A stretch of 64,000 nt of DNA, from assembly GCA_039545295.1 (NCBI GenBank), contig BCIK01000006.1:806001-870000 (forward strand). The letters are read 5' to 3'. The notes below the pieces were generated by a model, which made no database searches, was not told the origin of the DNA, and was given only the letters and a program-made list of their open reading frames with translations. The DNA comes from Udeniomyces pyricola (Eukaryota; Basidiomycota; Tremellomycetes; Cystofilobasidiales; Mrakiaceae). A program made the translations under genes and the position numbers. Shown here one piece after another: positions 37,301 to 48,629 of this stretch (its first letter is position 1; each line of letters opens with the position of its first letter).

Positions 37301-39384
37301 TTGGTGAAGTTGAAGTCCGGGTCTGTAGTGCAACAATCGAAAGAAGATCAATAATCATGAACCAGATCCATCGATGTAGCGAAACAGAGCTGTTGCTCAC
37401 ACTGTGTCAGTCCCCAAGGACCGTACGGGGCTCGGTTCCACTGGGCGTTGTCTAGAAATAGGAAAAGTACAGATGTCGACGCGTCAGTCGAGTCATCCTC
37501 GGGCGATTTATGGTACGCAGAGCGCGTAAGACTCACATTCGTTGATATTGAAGGGAGCCGAGTCGTTCAAGTGTCTATGTGAGAGCGATGGGTCAGCAAT
37601 ATCCTCAGAAACAGCCGCGAGTGCGTATGATACCCAACGGTCGGCTTACCCTTCAAACGCAATGAGATTACCCATTGTTGAGACAGTCTAAGAGGCAGAC
37701 TCATCAGTTTTGAGATCTGAGGAGATAGAAAAAAGCTGGGAAGAGGGCAGTGCACGTACAAAATCGAAAAAGAGGTCTGGAATTACGTGAAGCCCCGCAG
37801 TGATCGTCTGGGTCAGCATTGCGCGCATGATGATCTTGCTCACTGTCCCAGACTTGCTCTGTCTGCGTTTTTACTCACACATTCCACGGGCATGAATCTT
37901 GTCAATCGCTTTGGCCCACTCGTCAATGGTTCCCCAATGAGGATCGAGCAGCGTAAAGTCAAGGGCTGAGTAACCATCGGCTTGCCAAGCTGTGAAGGGG
38001 AACGGCATTGGCGATGTCAGCGCAACCAATTCTCAAGGAAGCGAGTGAGACCACGCGCAAATAATAAGGGTACGCACGAAGATTCAAGAACGGGGTACCT
38101 TAAGATATGGGAAGATACGAGCAGAAGTGAACGACAGCGCTATCAGCATCGGCTCGCACGGATTCAAAGCAGCGCGCGGAAACAAGAGAAAGGGAACCAC
38201 TAGCGAGCCCTGCTCACCCGAAATATAAAGCACGCGCGTCCCCAGCCCATACATATAATCGAGCGTTCGGTCGTCAATCAGGCCAGCCACATCGCCTCCA
38301 TGTCGGAGTTGAGTTCTGTCGAAAAGGTCGGAAGTGGGCCCATGAGCTATAGTACACGGCGTCGTACCGATCTTGAGACGTGACCGGACCGGCACGGGAA
38401 GGGAAGGGAAGGAAACGAAAGAAGAGAAGGGGGAACGAGCTCGGACTCACTCCGATCCGGAATGCTCAAAGATAGTCTTGTAATAGTCGTTGTTGACGGG
38501 ATCACCGTCGTGGAGTTTGTCGAGGAGGATCGTATACGCCGGAAGAGTCCTGAGATGAGCCAAAACGACAAGGCGTACGTTGAGACCAAACGCTTCGATC
38601 ACAGGCCTCACGCTCGTACGCAGCAGGCAAGCTGAGGCGAAGTCGACGAGAGGCAAGGCAAAGGCAGCGACTCGGCTCACCTCCAATTCTTAGGCGAGGG
38701 AAAGTAATCTCCCGTGGTGAGTTTCTTGGTGGTGAAGTCGAGGATGGGAGCATACGGGTCGCTGCGATCATCAAGGAAGAAGCAGAGAAAAGGGCTCAGC
38801 ATGGACGAGGGGCAATATCATGGCTACCAAGCCGTTTCTTGGCCCCAAGGCTCAACGACAGCGATCGTGCTGCAGCGGTGATGGCAGTGACCACCCAGAC
38901 AGATAGTTGTACCGGACTACCCTCGAAGGGAGGTCCAAGTGGATGAAGGCCACTTCCGAGGTTGTCCCTGGGATGGAGGCACCTCGAGCGGCTCTGCCCT
39001 TTGTCTCTATCCTCTTAGCCGAGGGCGAGTTGCGAGCCGTCAAGATCGAGATGGTCGAGCTCGCGACCAGATCATGACAACGTGAATGGGGTGAAGCATA
39101 TGAAGGAGGTTGGTATGGTACTTTGTGGGATGACGATGGAATTGAAGGTGGTGAAAATTGCCCGATGCAATGAGGGGAAGCGAGGGATAATATATACAGG
39201 GGATCGTGGAATGGGAAGTGGGAGGGGGGAAGAAGGGAAGGGAAGGGGAAGGGCGTGTGTGGGCTGCGACGTACGTATTGAGATTGATGTTGAAGTCTTT
39301 CCATTCTTCCCGGAAAGGCGCTGAATGTGCGATGTGTGGTAGGGTGAGGGCGATAAGGCCAAAGAGCGAGCCGAGGGCCAGCAT
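25345..39384 (-). CDS. AGS1: Cell-wall alpha-1,3-glucan synthase
   Basis: Very large multidomain membrane enzyme that makes cell-wall alpha-1,3-glucan. It opens with a signal peptide ([20 protein letters not shown]) at 39384. An extracellular GH13 amylase-like domain follows: [16 protein letters not shown] (36725-36775, catalytic Asp region), [20 protein letters not shown] (about 36600-36660, Glu region) and [10 protein letters not shown] (about 36080-36110). The cytoplasmic GT5 starch-synthase-like domain contains [13 protein letters not shown] (about 31805-31845), the Gly-rich loop for nucleotide-glucose, [14 protein letters not shown] (about 30210-30260) and [20 protein letters not shown] (about 29690-29750). 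A Ser/Asp-rich linker (28100-29250) leads to a C-terminal multi-pass domain (25500-28000) with [18 protein letters not shown] and the end FRKEQLSKP. Dozens of short introns; about 14 kb for an expected product of roughly 2,400 residues. In basidiomycete yeasts this polymer anchors capsule or wall layers. Identification is secure; every intron border is not. Confidence 0.95.
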
Positions 39385-40241
39385 CGTTGGGATTGAGAAG
39401 GAGGATGTGAGCTGGTTGTCGACGAGAGGCTAGGAATGAGGCAGGGAAGGGGTCGAGAGGAGTCGAGGGGCGAAAGGGTCGAGAGGCAAAGGAGCCGAGC
39501 GCAGGGCAATGAATGGAATTGGGATCCGATCACGCTGTGTTTCTAAGGTCGATCATCATCGCGGACATGCGCCGCCGGGGGAAAAGAAAAGCAAACGGGT
39601 CGAGGCTGTCCGTCCAACTGCCACGCGCGATTGATAAAAGGGACCGCCATACACATTTTTATAATTATCTTTGTACGTGTGTGAAGGATACCCAAGGACA
39701 TGCCCTTCAAGGAATATGTCGCCCATCATGGGTCACATTTATCATAGTCAGTTCATGTCCCATCTTGGTCAAGCTCGTCCGGCCGGCCGGGTGACATCCT
39801 AGATCCTATATTTGCGATCGTCATAGCCTGCCTGGCTTTGACTCGAATCGTCACTGGTCAGATCAGTCCATGATGCATCACGCCCGGTCATCCGGATCGA
39901 CCTGTTACGTCGTACTCTAGTCTCTTGCGTACACAGGAAATGTATAACTTGCGAATCGTCCACCAATCAAAGGCCCAATAATCCACCGGCCCTGGTGAAT
40001 GAACAGTAATGATCGTAGTTGACTAGTAGTGGACTATCCATCTTTCGAGCAACAAAGCGAAACGAAAACTCCAAAACGTGATGAGCCACAGCCATCAACA
40101 CAGCACGTCGCTGATTTTGGCTTGTCCAAGCTAATACTCGCTGTCGCGCTTTGGATTCTCGCTCTCCTCGCCTACACCACCTCTTTCCGTTCTCCAACCT
40201 GCAACCTAATCCCCTGTCTCTGGTTCACCTTTTCTCTCATC
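39385..40241. promoter_or_regulatory. Divergent intergenic region, AGS1 and WKF gene
   Basis: About 860 bp between opposite start codons. The AGS1-proximal part is purine-rich on the + strand (39195-39500, partly inside AGS1 exon/intron sequence), equal to a pyrimidine-rich promoter for AGS1. The WKF-proximal part (40150-40241) is pyrimidine-rich. No gene seen. Confidence 0.5.
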
Positions 40242-41511
40242 ATGCCTTCCAAATCCACCAACCTTCACAAGCAAACCCAGCCGGACAAGAGGAAACGAGA
40301 CGCTACTCAGGACGCCGTCAAGGCCAGGCCTGCAAAGGCCGCCAAGTCGGCCTCTGTCCAGTCGCCCGCTACGGCCGTCATCCAAGAGGCTCCCAAGCCA
40401 GCAGAGAAGGTCGTCGACGAAGCCGCGCCAGAGGAAGATACTCCCAAGGACTCTGCTTCGCCAGACAATAAGGAGAGCGAGGATAGCAACGAGGAAGAGG
40501 CCGCCGCTGCTGACGACAACGAGGACGATACCGAGGAGGCGCAGGCTGAGGGCGACGACGCTGAACCGGTCGAGCCTCTGCCGACCAAGGAGGAGATTGA
40601 GGCGGATAAGGAACTGTCAGAAGGTGCCAGGTTGGGTGAGTTGTTTCTCTGCTATGGAACGTCTGCTTCGCATCATCATTATCGGTGGCGCGTCGGTGGC
40701 CGAGCTAGGGCTAATCGATCCTCTTCTGGTTTGGTCTGCGGCTGTCTGCTCTCATCATCACACTTTCTCTCGTCTGCGTTTCTACTAGCCCTCTTGTATG
40801 CGACCCTTTTCCTGCGCTTCAACCCTTCGCCAAAGTACACGCCGCCGACGAACCCAGGCAAGAAGTCGATGAAGAAGTCGGGCCCGTTGCCGCTCGACCC
40901 GTACTCGGAGCAGCAGAACTTTTTCCAGAGCGACTTCACGCCGGCCGACCCGACGTTTGAGTTGACCGAGAAGCAATGGGCCCAAAAGAAGAAGGCTAGT
41001 CGAGCGGGAGCGGCCAAGAAGGGTGATGGAGTATCGGGCGAGAGGTGGAAGTTTAACAAGCAGAGGGAGTCTTGGCTTATGCGACACGTCTGCCACGAGA
41101 ACCAGGTTAGTAAGTTAGGATTGGCGCGAGATATGCCTTCTGCCAATCCCTCTCCGACGTTCGGACTGTATCACTGAACGAGATCGTTTCTTTTGTACCC
41201 TGGGTTCGTGTCTGTTGGCCGATACAGTTGCCGTCCAAGTATCTCCGCATTGCGCTTGGTTACCTCTCAAGCGTCAAGGCTTCCAACGCTCGCGACGTGA
41301 GTTTGTTTGTTTGATATTGGTCGTTGGTTCATCAATGTGATGATCCGTGGTTTCGTGTGCTTATATTTTTTTTTGTTTTGACCATGGATATTCGTTGTCT
41401 TGGCAGGCTCTGACCGGCTCAGCTCAGGCGTACGCAGAAGGCGAGGACGAGGAGAAGGCGAGGAGGGCCAAGCTCGTGCTCGAGTGTCTGGGTCAGGAGT
41501 CGAACGAATGA
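40242..41511 (+). CDS. WKF-domain protein (C7orf50-like, nucleolar type)
   Basis: Spliced gene of about four exons. The N-terminal half is Lys/Arg- then Glu/Asp-rich and probably disordered (MPSKSTNLHKQTQPDKRKRD, later SEDSNEEEAAAADDNEDDTE). The C-terminal half carries the WKF domain: ERWKFNKQRESWLMRHVCHE at about 41040-41100, then across an intron NQLPSKYLRIALGYLSSVKA. This WKF tripeptide followed by an RxxWLxxH helix is diagnostic of the C7orf50/WKF family, whose members are nucleolar or RNA-associated; precise function is unknown. The gene ends KLVLECLGQESNE. Introns lie at about 40634-40788, 41106-41226 and 41298-41406. The ATG at 40242 has a CATC context. Domain call is good; role is inferred from family only. 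Confidence 0.82.
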
Positions 41512-41894
41512 TGATGAATTGTTTAGAGATATCCTATCGAGATCCGATCAGGTTTGCAGGTGACCTGCAGGATGAGATAGGCATTGGGTGAATGTGCACG
41601 TTAAAACGCATGTCCAAAGTCCAATGAGGGGTTCACGGGCATGCAGGTTTGACAGAAAAGACATGCCAGAGAGAGACGAGGATTTTTTAGATGGTGCAAA
41701 TGCTGGACGAGGAAAACATGTAGATAATAAAATCAACCTGGCAGTCGATCATCGTCTGCATGGGCCGAATCGCTCTGCTCTGCTGCAGTCGCGTCGCGTG
41801 TCCCATGTTCGCGCAACAGTCGGCGTAATTGCCCGCGTTATCAAACTGTCATTCATTCAACCTCCCATCGGCGCCCATCAACGTTCAATCAACC

Positions 41895-42739
41895 ATGGAC
41901 GCCAAACTCAATGACCTCCTCGAGCTCCGCATCAATCTAGAAAAGGCGACCGTCAGTATTGATATCTGCTCGACTCAGTAAACAACACCCAGATGCACAT
42001 CACCACAACACCCATCCCCATGCCGTCATCCTTCAGTTCCCTAACTCCTCTCGCTCTCGGCTGATCCGACGCGCCTTGCGTACTTTCTCCGTCTTTAGGT
42101 GACTTACCGAACACTTTCTCGCGACCTCTCCATTCACGTCAACCAAGCCAAAGAGTACATCCCCCCACTCTCGTTCTTATGAAGGAGCTCGTGTCGAGCT
42201 CTCCAGGCTGACTTTGGAGTGGTGGTGCTGGGTACTTATCTTGCCAGACTGCTCGTGTCTTACCACGCTTCGCACCCGGCCTTACACGCGACATACCTCC
42301 TGACAGGCCATGTCCTACCCCAAGAAGCATCTCTCGCCATGGCCGTCGACGGAAACCAGCCCAGTAGCTCCACCTCTGTGGCTTCAGAAATCCAAACGAG
42401 ACAAGGTGTCATCCTATGCGTCGAGGCTGACCTGGAAGGTAAAATGAACGATCCCTGACCGGTAACACGCTAACGAACTACATAAGTCCAATGAGTGCCA
42501 ATTGACACCCATCTCACCGTCTACTTCAATCTCATCCCCAGCCAAATCTGCTACGTTCGAGCCTAGTAGTCTGAACAAACATATCTACTCTCTAGCCCCA
42601 GGACCCCTTCGGGTGTGTATTTTTCATATTTGATTTCCATCTTCTTCCTTGCTTTTGTTCTATCTTGTAGCGAGCGATTCATCGCCTGCCACTCAGGCAT
42701 CGAGTCTTGTGCTGATCTCTCCGCATTCTCTCCGTTCCT

Positions 42740-42813
<74 letters not shown>

Positions 42814-44518
42814 TTCTAATGCCCTTGAACACGCATACCTGGATGAGGACCTCTCTTCAGGACCCCGCCACACTGGTCACCACCTCGACCCTCCTCCACG
42901 CGTCCAAAAACTACTATCGTCCCGCCACTTACGGCACTTACGTCTCTCCCGCCGTCCATTACACTCCAACCGATGCTTCAACCTCAACCAAACTCGGCAA
43001 GAAGCCCCTCACTACCACTACGACTACCTCGTCGAGCTCGACGAGTGCCACTACGGCCAAAGGCAAACATGTGGAGAAACCGACGGCTGGGAAACCCGTT
43101 CCGAGGGGGACGTTGGACTTTAGTAAAGCTCGGTTGAAGCCTCCTTCTCCTGAAGTTGCGGAGAAACCCAAAAAGGTAAGCTAGCAAGATCCTAAAGGGA
43201 AGTAGGCAAGGAAGGAGGTGGGGAGAGAAGAGGGTTTGTCGTTGATGTGATTGTTGGTGTTGTTATTGCTGCTGGACCAACCTCCGTGTTACCTATTTGT
43301 AGGTTGCGGTGACTGATTGTGAAAAACTCTGATCTGTCTTGAATGGCCATCACTTCTGTAGGAGACGAAGAGGAAAGCGTCGGCACCTATCGATCCTCCA
43401 AAAGTCGATTCGACCCCATCAGTCAGTAGTCGAAGTAGTACCAAGACCCAAGCCAAAGCGTCAGCTTCGCCTCCCCCAACCAAGACCGTCAAGAAGCGAT
43501 CGAGAGTCATCGAGTCAGAGGATGAGGGAGAAGAGGAGGTGATCCCGAGAGCGAGAGGCAAGAAGTTGACTCAGGCTCAATTGGAAGAGGAGATGAAAGG
43601 TCTCGAGGGGTTGTTCGATATGGACGTCGACGAGAACGGGGACGAGATCGTCTCGGTCTCGAACAAGTCGAAAGCGGACTCAAACGGTGAGAGTACCGAA
43701 GACCAACGAGAAGAACAGGACAAGAAAGAGAGTCTTGCGATTGATCGTGCTTCCTTTACATTTCCTCTGATTTCAATCTCTTAGCTGAGACGCCTGCCGT
43801 GACGCCCTCCGATTCCGAGGAAGACCTCGTCCCTCGCAAGAAAGGGACAACCACCAAAGCCCCCTTACTCCGAGACACCAAGGGCAAGGCCAAGGCCAAG
43901 TCGGCTCCGATCGCTACCCCTGACAACGGCGAGGACGAGAACGAGAACGAGAACGAGAACGAGAACGGAACTCCCAATGACGTACGCGACGCCCAAGGTC
44001 GACGAAGGAAAACGAGACGGGTTCTTCGGAGCGTCAGCTCAAAGAACGCTAGAGGGTATACCGTCACCGAGGATGTTTCAGAGGAGGAATCATATTACAG
44101 TAAGTGAATCTCTTGAAAGGGTTTTTCGCCGTTTCGTCTTCTCGTTTTGTCTTTTCTTTCTCTCTCTCTCTTTGCCTCCTCCCGTCCTCCTTCTTTCTGG
44201 TTCGTTTTGTGTGTACACTGGCACTTATCACTACCTCACTCCCCACCTCTTTCTTCATATTACTCAGCTTCGGACGATCAAGAACCAACTCCATCCACCA
44301 AACCCAAACCCAAGTCGAAACCCTCGACGACCAGCTCCTCGTCCACCCGTCCAGCAGCGTCACTCGCCCACAAGACCTCTTCCGACTCCATCCCACCAGC
44401 AGGAGGGTCCAAACCTTCAGGAGGTCCTCCCGTCAACAAGAAACTACCAACGGGGAAGAAAGCGGCCCCTGCCGGTCAACGATCGGTCGCTAGCTTCTTC
44501 ACTAAGAAATCGACGTGA
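41895..44518 (+). CDS. CDC27: DNA polymerase delta non-catalytic subunit (POLD3/Cdc27)
   Basis: Third subunit of replicative DNA polymerase delta, bridging the polymerase and PCNA. The N-terminal winged-helix region reads MDAKLNDLLELRINLEKATV then TYRTLSRDLSIHVNQAKE; joining AAAGA to ACTGCTC (acceptor about 42250) gives LLVSYHASHPALHATYLLTG, as in the family. Then EPSSLNKHIYSLAPGPLRDP. A long charged, disordered middle follows, with a Glu-Asn repeat (43935-43968). Near the C-terminus NARGYTVTEDVSEEESYY matches the conserved POLD3 block, and the last residues QRSVASFFTKK form a PCNA-interacting (PIP) box. About eight exons. The intron before DPATLVTTST (42613-42871) contains a long CT microsatellite. 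Identification is strong from N-terminal, GYTVTE and PIP features together. Confidence 0.9.
42743..42808 (+). repeat. (CT)n microsatellite in a POLD3 intron
   Basis: About 33 uninterrupted CT units form most of an extended polypyrimidine tract in the intron preceding the exon DPATLVTT. On the coding strand it is pyrimidine-only, so it does not block splicing signals. Confidence 0.95.
43931..43968 (+). repeat. Coding GAGAAC repeat (Glu-Asn) in POLD3
   Basis: About five to six GA(G/C)AAC-type units encode alternating Glu-Asn within the disordered acidic part of POLD3. Length changes would be in frame (6-bp unit). Confidence 0.8.
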
Positions 44519-45010
44519 TTCAGGGACCCAACGATTACCTGATTACCTTTTCATATGAACACATACACGTGTATACGTATATGTATATACATATATATAT
44601 ATATATGCCCTCTTCCTCTCCGGTCTATCTCTCGCCCTGCCGTCTCTTGCTTATATCCACGCATACACACCGTTTCGTGTATGAGCTCTGTTCGAGAATT
44701 ACCTCCATGCGCATGAGTCAAGTCGGCACAGTGGATGCGTTTGAAACGTGACAGAAAGAAGAAAAAGAAAAAGAAAAGAACAAAACGATCTTGAACGCCA
44801 TGAGATAGAAGAATGAAAAGAAGAAAGAAAAGAAAGAAAGAAAGAAAAGAACAGAAAGAACACGAGACTGCAGAAGCAGACAAGGACAACCGAGGTGAGG
44901 AAGCGTGAATGAAGGGGGGGGGGGGAGGAGGAGGATGAGGAGCCGGAACAACTCTTGCGAAAAACCATTGGAACCAACCGATCCCGAATATGAATTCTTT
45001 TTCTTTCTAA
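44519..45010. other. Convergent 3' region, POLD3 and TRAP-alpha-like gene
   Basis: Contains an alternating TA tract (about 44576-44607), a purine-rich block of GAAA units (44755-44870) and a G-run (44911-44923). No gene seen. Confidence 0.6.
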
Positions 45011-46383
45011 CTAGTTCTTTTTGCCCTTGGTCTTGCGAACTTTGATTCCGCCGGTGTTGATGCCATCCTCACCGGCGCTCTTATCCTCCTCCCGGGTCTT
45101 CTTGGTCTTACTCCCGAGGAGATGGGCGGGGATCCATTCTTCCTCGTATGGCTCGACGCTCGCTGGGTATGGTTTCCCACTTGAAGCTGGCACAACGACG
45201 GTCGCTCCCCCCGCCGTCGAGGTAGAAGAAGAGAAACCTCCAGACGATTTCTTGGACCCTTTCTTGTGACTGTTGTTGCCGCTGGATTTAGAAGAGGAGG
45301 AGGATGGAGAGGAGTTGAAGAGGGAAGGAAGGTACGTTTTGAGGGCGGAGTATCCAACGAGGCCAAGCAGGGAACCAACGACGATGTAGAGGAACAAGAG
45401 CGAAGGGTCGAGGATCGACTTGGGGGGTTCGACAACCTGGATGGATAATAGTCAACACAGAGGAATTATCGAATGAAGAAGGAGGACGGAAGCGGGTACA
45501 ACAATGATAATGATAGACAAGAAGACATAGGAAACAGAAGAGCGTCATCAACAACGATGAATTTCACGTCATCGCATCCAAGGAAGGAAAGAAGCCCTCT
45601 CTAGAACGCAAACGCACGGTAACGGTCGAATTGTAGACGACTTTCTGCATGGCGTGTCCGCTGTAATCGATCCCGTTGACCCAGACCGTCAGTCCATACT
45701 CCTTTGGCTTGAACCTAGCGAGGACAGGGATCGTGAGGATAGTATCGAGGGTGAAGGAAGAGCAGGTGATCAAGGGGAGATGGGGGACCAAACAAGGCAA
45801 AGATGGCAGAAGGGGGGGGGGGGTTGATTGTCAAGTCTTAGTAAGTGTTTGGTTCAAAGTGAAAAAGCGAAGGGACACCAAAACATCACTGGCCTCGGTA
45901 CGTACTCGGTGTGGAAGTAATAGGGGAAGCTGAGGTTGGAAGAAGCCAAGATTGGAGTAGGCTTCTTGAACTCATGAAGGGACGCCTAGATGAATGAATA
46001 GATGGAAGAGGATACGACAAGTATGAATGTCAATCAGCTGGTCGACACGTCTGAACCCCGTCGTTTCTCCATCATCGCCATCATCATCATCGCCACCTCC
46101 TCATCTACTCCTGCTGCATGCTTATCAACCTCAGTACGAGCGAAGAGAGAAAAGTGGAAGAAAAAAAAAAAGCACGAACGTTGCGAACGAGCTTCCAATG
46201 GTGGTCGAGGTCGTGGAACGACGCGCTGGCCGACGTCAGCGTAAGGTCGTGGGTCGCTCGGTTCCTGAGCGTCAACTCGAGACGCGTCCGTTCTCCGTTC
46301 TTGGCGTGGCCGAGTGGGTTGGAGACGGGGAACTTGGCAGAGGCATCGATAAGGTCGACGTCCGAAGTAGAAAAGAGGCCCAT
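45011..46383 (-). CDS. TRAP-alpha/IRC22-like ER membrane protein
   Basis: Four-exon gene resembling translocon-associated protein alpha (SSR1) and yeast Irc22. The lumenal beta-sandwich part reads DASAKFPVSNPLGHAKNGER then TRLELTLRNRATHDLTLTSA, followed by ASLHEFKKPTPILASSNLSF and KEYGLTVWVNGIDYSGHAMQ plus KVVYNSTVTVVEPPKSILDP. One transmembrane segment follows, LLFLYIVVGSLLGLVGYSAL, then a Ser- and Lys-rich cytosolic tail ending KVRKTKGKKN. Family members sit beside the Sec61 channel and help translocation of some secreted proteins. Oddity: the ATG at 46383 leads straight into the mature domain without a signal peptide. A candidate 3' splice site (ctcctcag) directly precedes it, so an upstream exon may be missing from this model. 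An alternative upstream ATG (46433) encodes a hydrophobic stretch but is out of frame. Confidence 0.8.
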
Positions 46384-46855
46384 GCTGAGGAGAGTTTGGC
46401 GATGATGATGAGAGATGGTCGAAGAGGAAGCATCAGCTCATGTCGACACTCGGTCAGACTCGGCAGCGCGCCGGGTTACTTTGAATTTCCATTTTATTTG
46501 TTATGAAGTCGAATATATATATATTCGCCTTACTTTTGCCGTGGTCACATATAGATACCCAGACTTTTTCTCTCTATCGGTCCCACATCTCTGGTTTCTG
46601 TTTTCTTCTTCCTCCAGCGAATTCACCTATATATACTGGATGGGCTGATTCGTCCGTCATCATCCATCGTGCCTACCTCAGATGCATCATGCCACACAAT
46701 GTAGGTAGCCCCTTCGTCCTCATGCGCGCACGAATCTAACAAGTACAACATCCTTCCTACCAAACAATCTCCCTCGAAGCCATCATCAAACCCCACTTTC
46801 CCACTTTAATGCAACCCCCCCCCCCCCTTCCTCCTGCCTTCCCTCCCTTCTTCGT

Positions 46856-48629
46856 TCACAAGTCCATGTTACCCTCAAGCTCATCGTCGCTTACCGCACC
46901 CATGTCCGACATCTCCCCCTCACTTCCCGACTCACTCGACTCCTCCGCGCTATCTTCCGCTTTCGCGTCCAAGCTCGCGAACCGACGGACGTAATCTTGA
47001 ACTTTGGCGTTGTACTGCTCCGGTTCGCGCAGAAGGAGCGTCGCCGCGTCGTTGTTGAGTGGGTCGGCCGGGTTTGGATAGCGAAGGAGTTGGGGGATGA
47101 AAGACTCAAAGATATTTAAGAGATCTGACGAGGTGTCAAACAAAATAGATAGACAGAGAAGAGGGGGAATGGGGATGGGGGGTAGTGATAAAAGTGAATT
47201 TCAGCATGCGAGTCTCGGCAGATGCAGAGCTATAACCTCAGAAATCTGGGACCGACCAAACATGGGTGACCTATGAGCATTACAGGGGGCAGATGGATGA
47301 GTAAGAAGCAGCATATTGATTCACACGGCAGCAGGTCCAACAAGGTGGCTAGCTTACCAGGTTGAGTTGACGACTATGACGGACGAGAAGAGGTGAGGCG
47401 TTCAAGTCAATACTTGATTCACCTCTAGAGGTAGACTCAGGCTATATATTGCTTACCATCCAGACAGACTGAGCCACTCCTGAGAAGCAAAAGAGAGAGA
47501 AAATGAAGAAAAAAAGAGGAAAGCAACCGTATTCGTCAGATCTGCACCATGGGACCGGTCACAAGGCATGCTTGGAGAGAGAACCAGCATTAGCGTGGTG
47601 TCAGCCTCACATTTCGTCAATGTTTGGATGAAAGATCTTGTTCATGAAACCGATTGAAGGTGATTTATATGGATATTGATCTGGCAGTTCGACATGGATC
47701 TTCCAGATGCCCTACATATGAGAATCGAGGGAGGGGGGGGGGGGGAAGGGGTGAGAGCAGCTAATATCAGCATATGCTGACGATGCGACAGCAAACTTTC
47801 CGTAGAGTTTAGGGATGAGCCAGAACCTTTTCAAAGGGCGCTAGTAGCAACCATGAACGACCGGAGAGGAGAGCGATGAGAACAAGCGTAGGTTAGTCGA
47901 TGGTGCGGTTCCGAAGTGGGGATTAGCTGTCTACGGGGTGAGCCGACGTACTCTCAGTCGGGCCGCTGAGCAAATAAACAAGCAAGACTCATGTCAGTGG
48001 ATGCAAAGGTTGTTGTATAATCATATAGAAGTCACCGAGAACTGACTGAAAGCGAACAAAGAATTCCTGGAGGGGAGAGAACGACAGATGAGCCCAGAGC
48101 CAAGCACGAGGGGTGAGGGGGACCAAGGCGTGATAGGTCATCGGATTAGCGGCTCGGGATAACTCCGAAGATATACACGACAACACATCCATGAGCATGT
48201 CCGTACCTGCATATTATCGTTGACGAGTGAGACCTCGTAATCCTGTGAGCGAAGCAACCGTGATCGTGTGAGCCAAGGGCGCAGCTCGAACGGGTGCAGT
48301 GAGTCGACTGTCTAGTCTTGGTCGACGACCTCCAAAGATAGGGAGCGATCGGCAGACGTCCGACGGATGAACTCACGCTCATAAGCAACTTCATGACGTC
48401 GGTCTCGATCCTTCGTTTCGGGGAGCTAGTAACGAAATCGTGTCAAAGGATCGAAATGAGCTTGACTGCTCTGACATGACGAAAGGGGGGCGACGCGTAC
48501 TGAGACAGCGGCGGCGTCGACTAAGCCCGAGGGACGGAGACAGCTGCTTGCCACGGCGCAGGAGAGGCCGAGCAGCCCTGGGCGCAAGCGAAGGGATCAA
48601 GGAACGACGTTGTGAGGAGCTGACCTCAT
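46856..48629 (-). CDS. UBC8: Ubiquitin-conjugating enzyme E2 (UBC8/UBE2H)
   Basis: E2 enzyme of the UBE2H class, in yeast the partner of the GID/CTLH ligase that degrades gluconeogenic enzymes. Spliced from eleven coding exons totalling 561 nt (186 residues). The protein reads [20 protein letters not shown] at the N-terminus, then [20 protein letters not shown] and [20 protein letters not shown]. The catalytic cysteine lies in SGSVCLDVVNSTW, after the HPNI block. It continues [20 protein letters not shown] and [20 protein letters not shown] and ends in an acidic Ser-rich tail, [10 protein letters not shown], as in UBE2H. Inferred exons (minus strand): 48625-48629, 48377-48425, 48207-48242, 48047-48066, 47952-47965, 47827-47840, 47611-47711, 47457-47479, 47358-47373, 47257-47270 and 46856-47124. 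All phases agree and almost all donors begin gtaagc/gtcagt-like; gttctg is the weakest. Confidence 0.92.
47257..48066 (-). other. UBC8: Micro-exon cluster in UBC8
   Basis: Six of the seven exons in this 810-bp stretch are 14, 16, 23, 14, 14 and 20 nt long (47257-47270, 47358-47373, 47457-47479, 47827-47840, 47952-47965, 48047-48066); the 101-nt exon 47611-47711 is the exception. None of the six is a multiple of three, so skipping any one breaks the frame. The active-site cysteine codon is on the 23-nt exon. Confidence 0.8.

Noticed and set aside
40029..41177. 382-codon frame suggesting a longer WKF protein
   Set aside because: Its first 71 codons begin at a GTG and precede the ATG at 40242 in promoter-like sequence; the frame also reads through introns (about 40634-40788) that interrupt the conserved domain.
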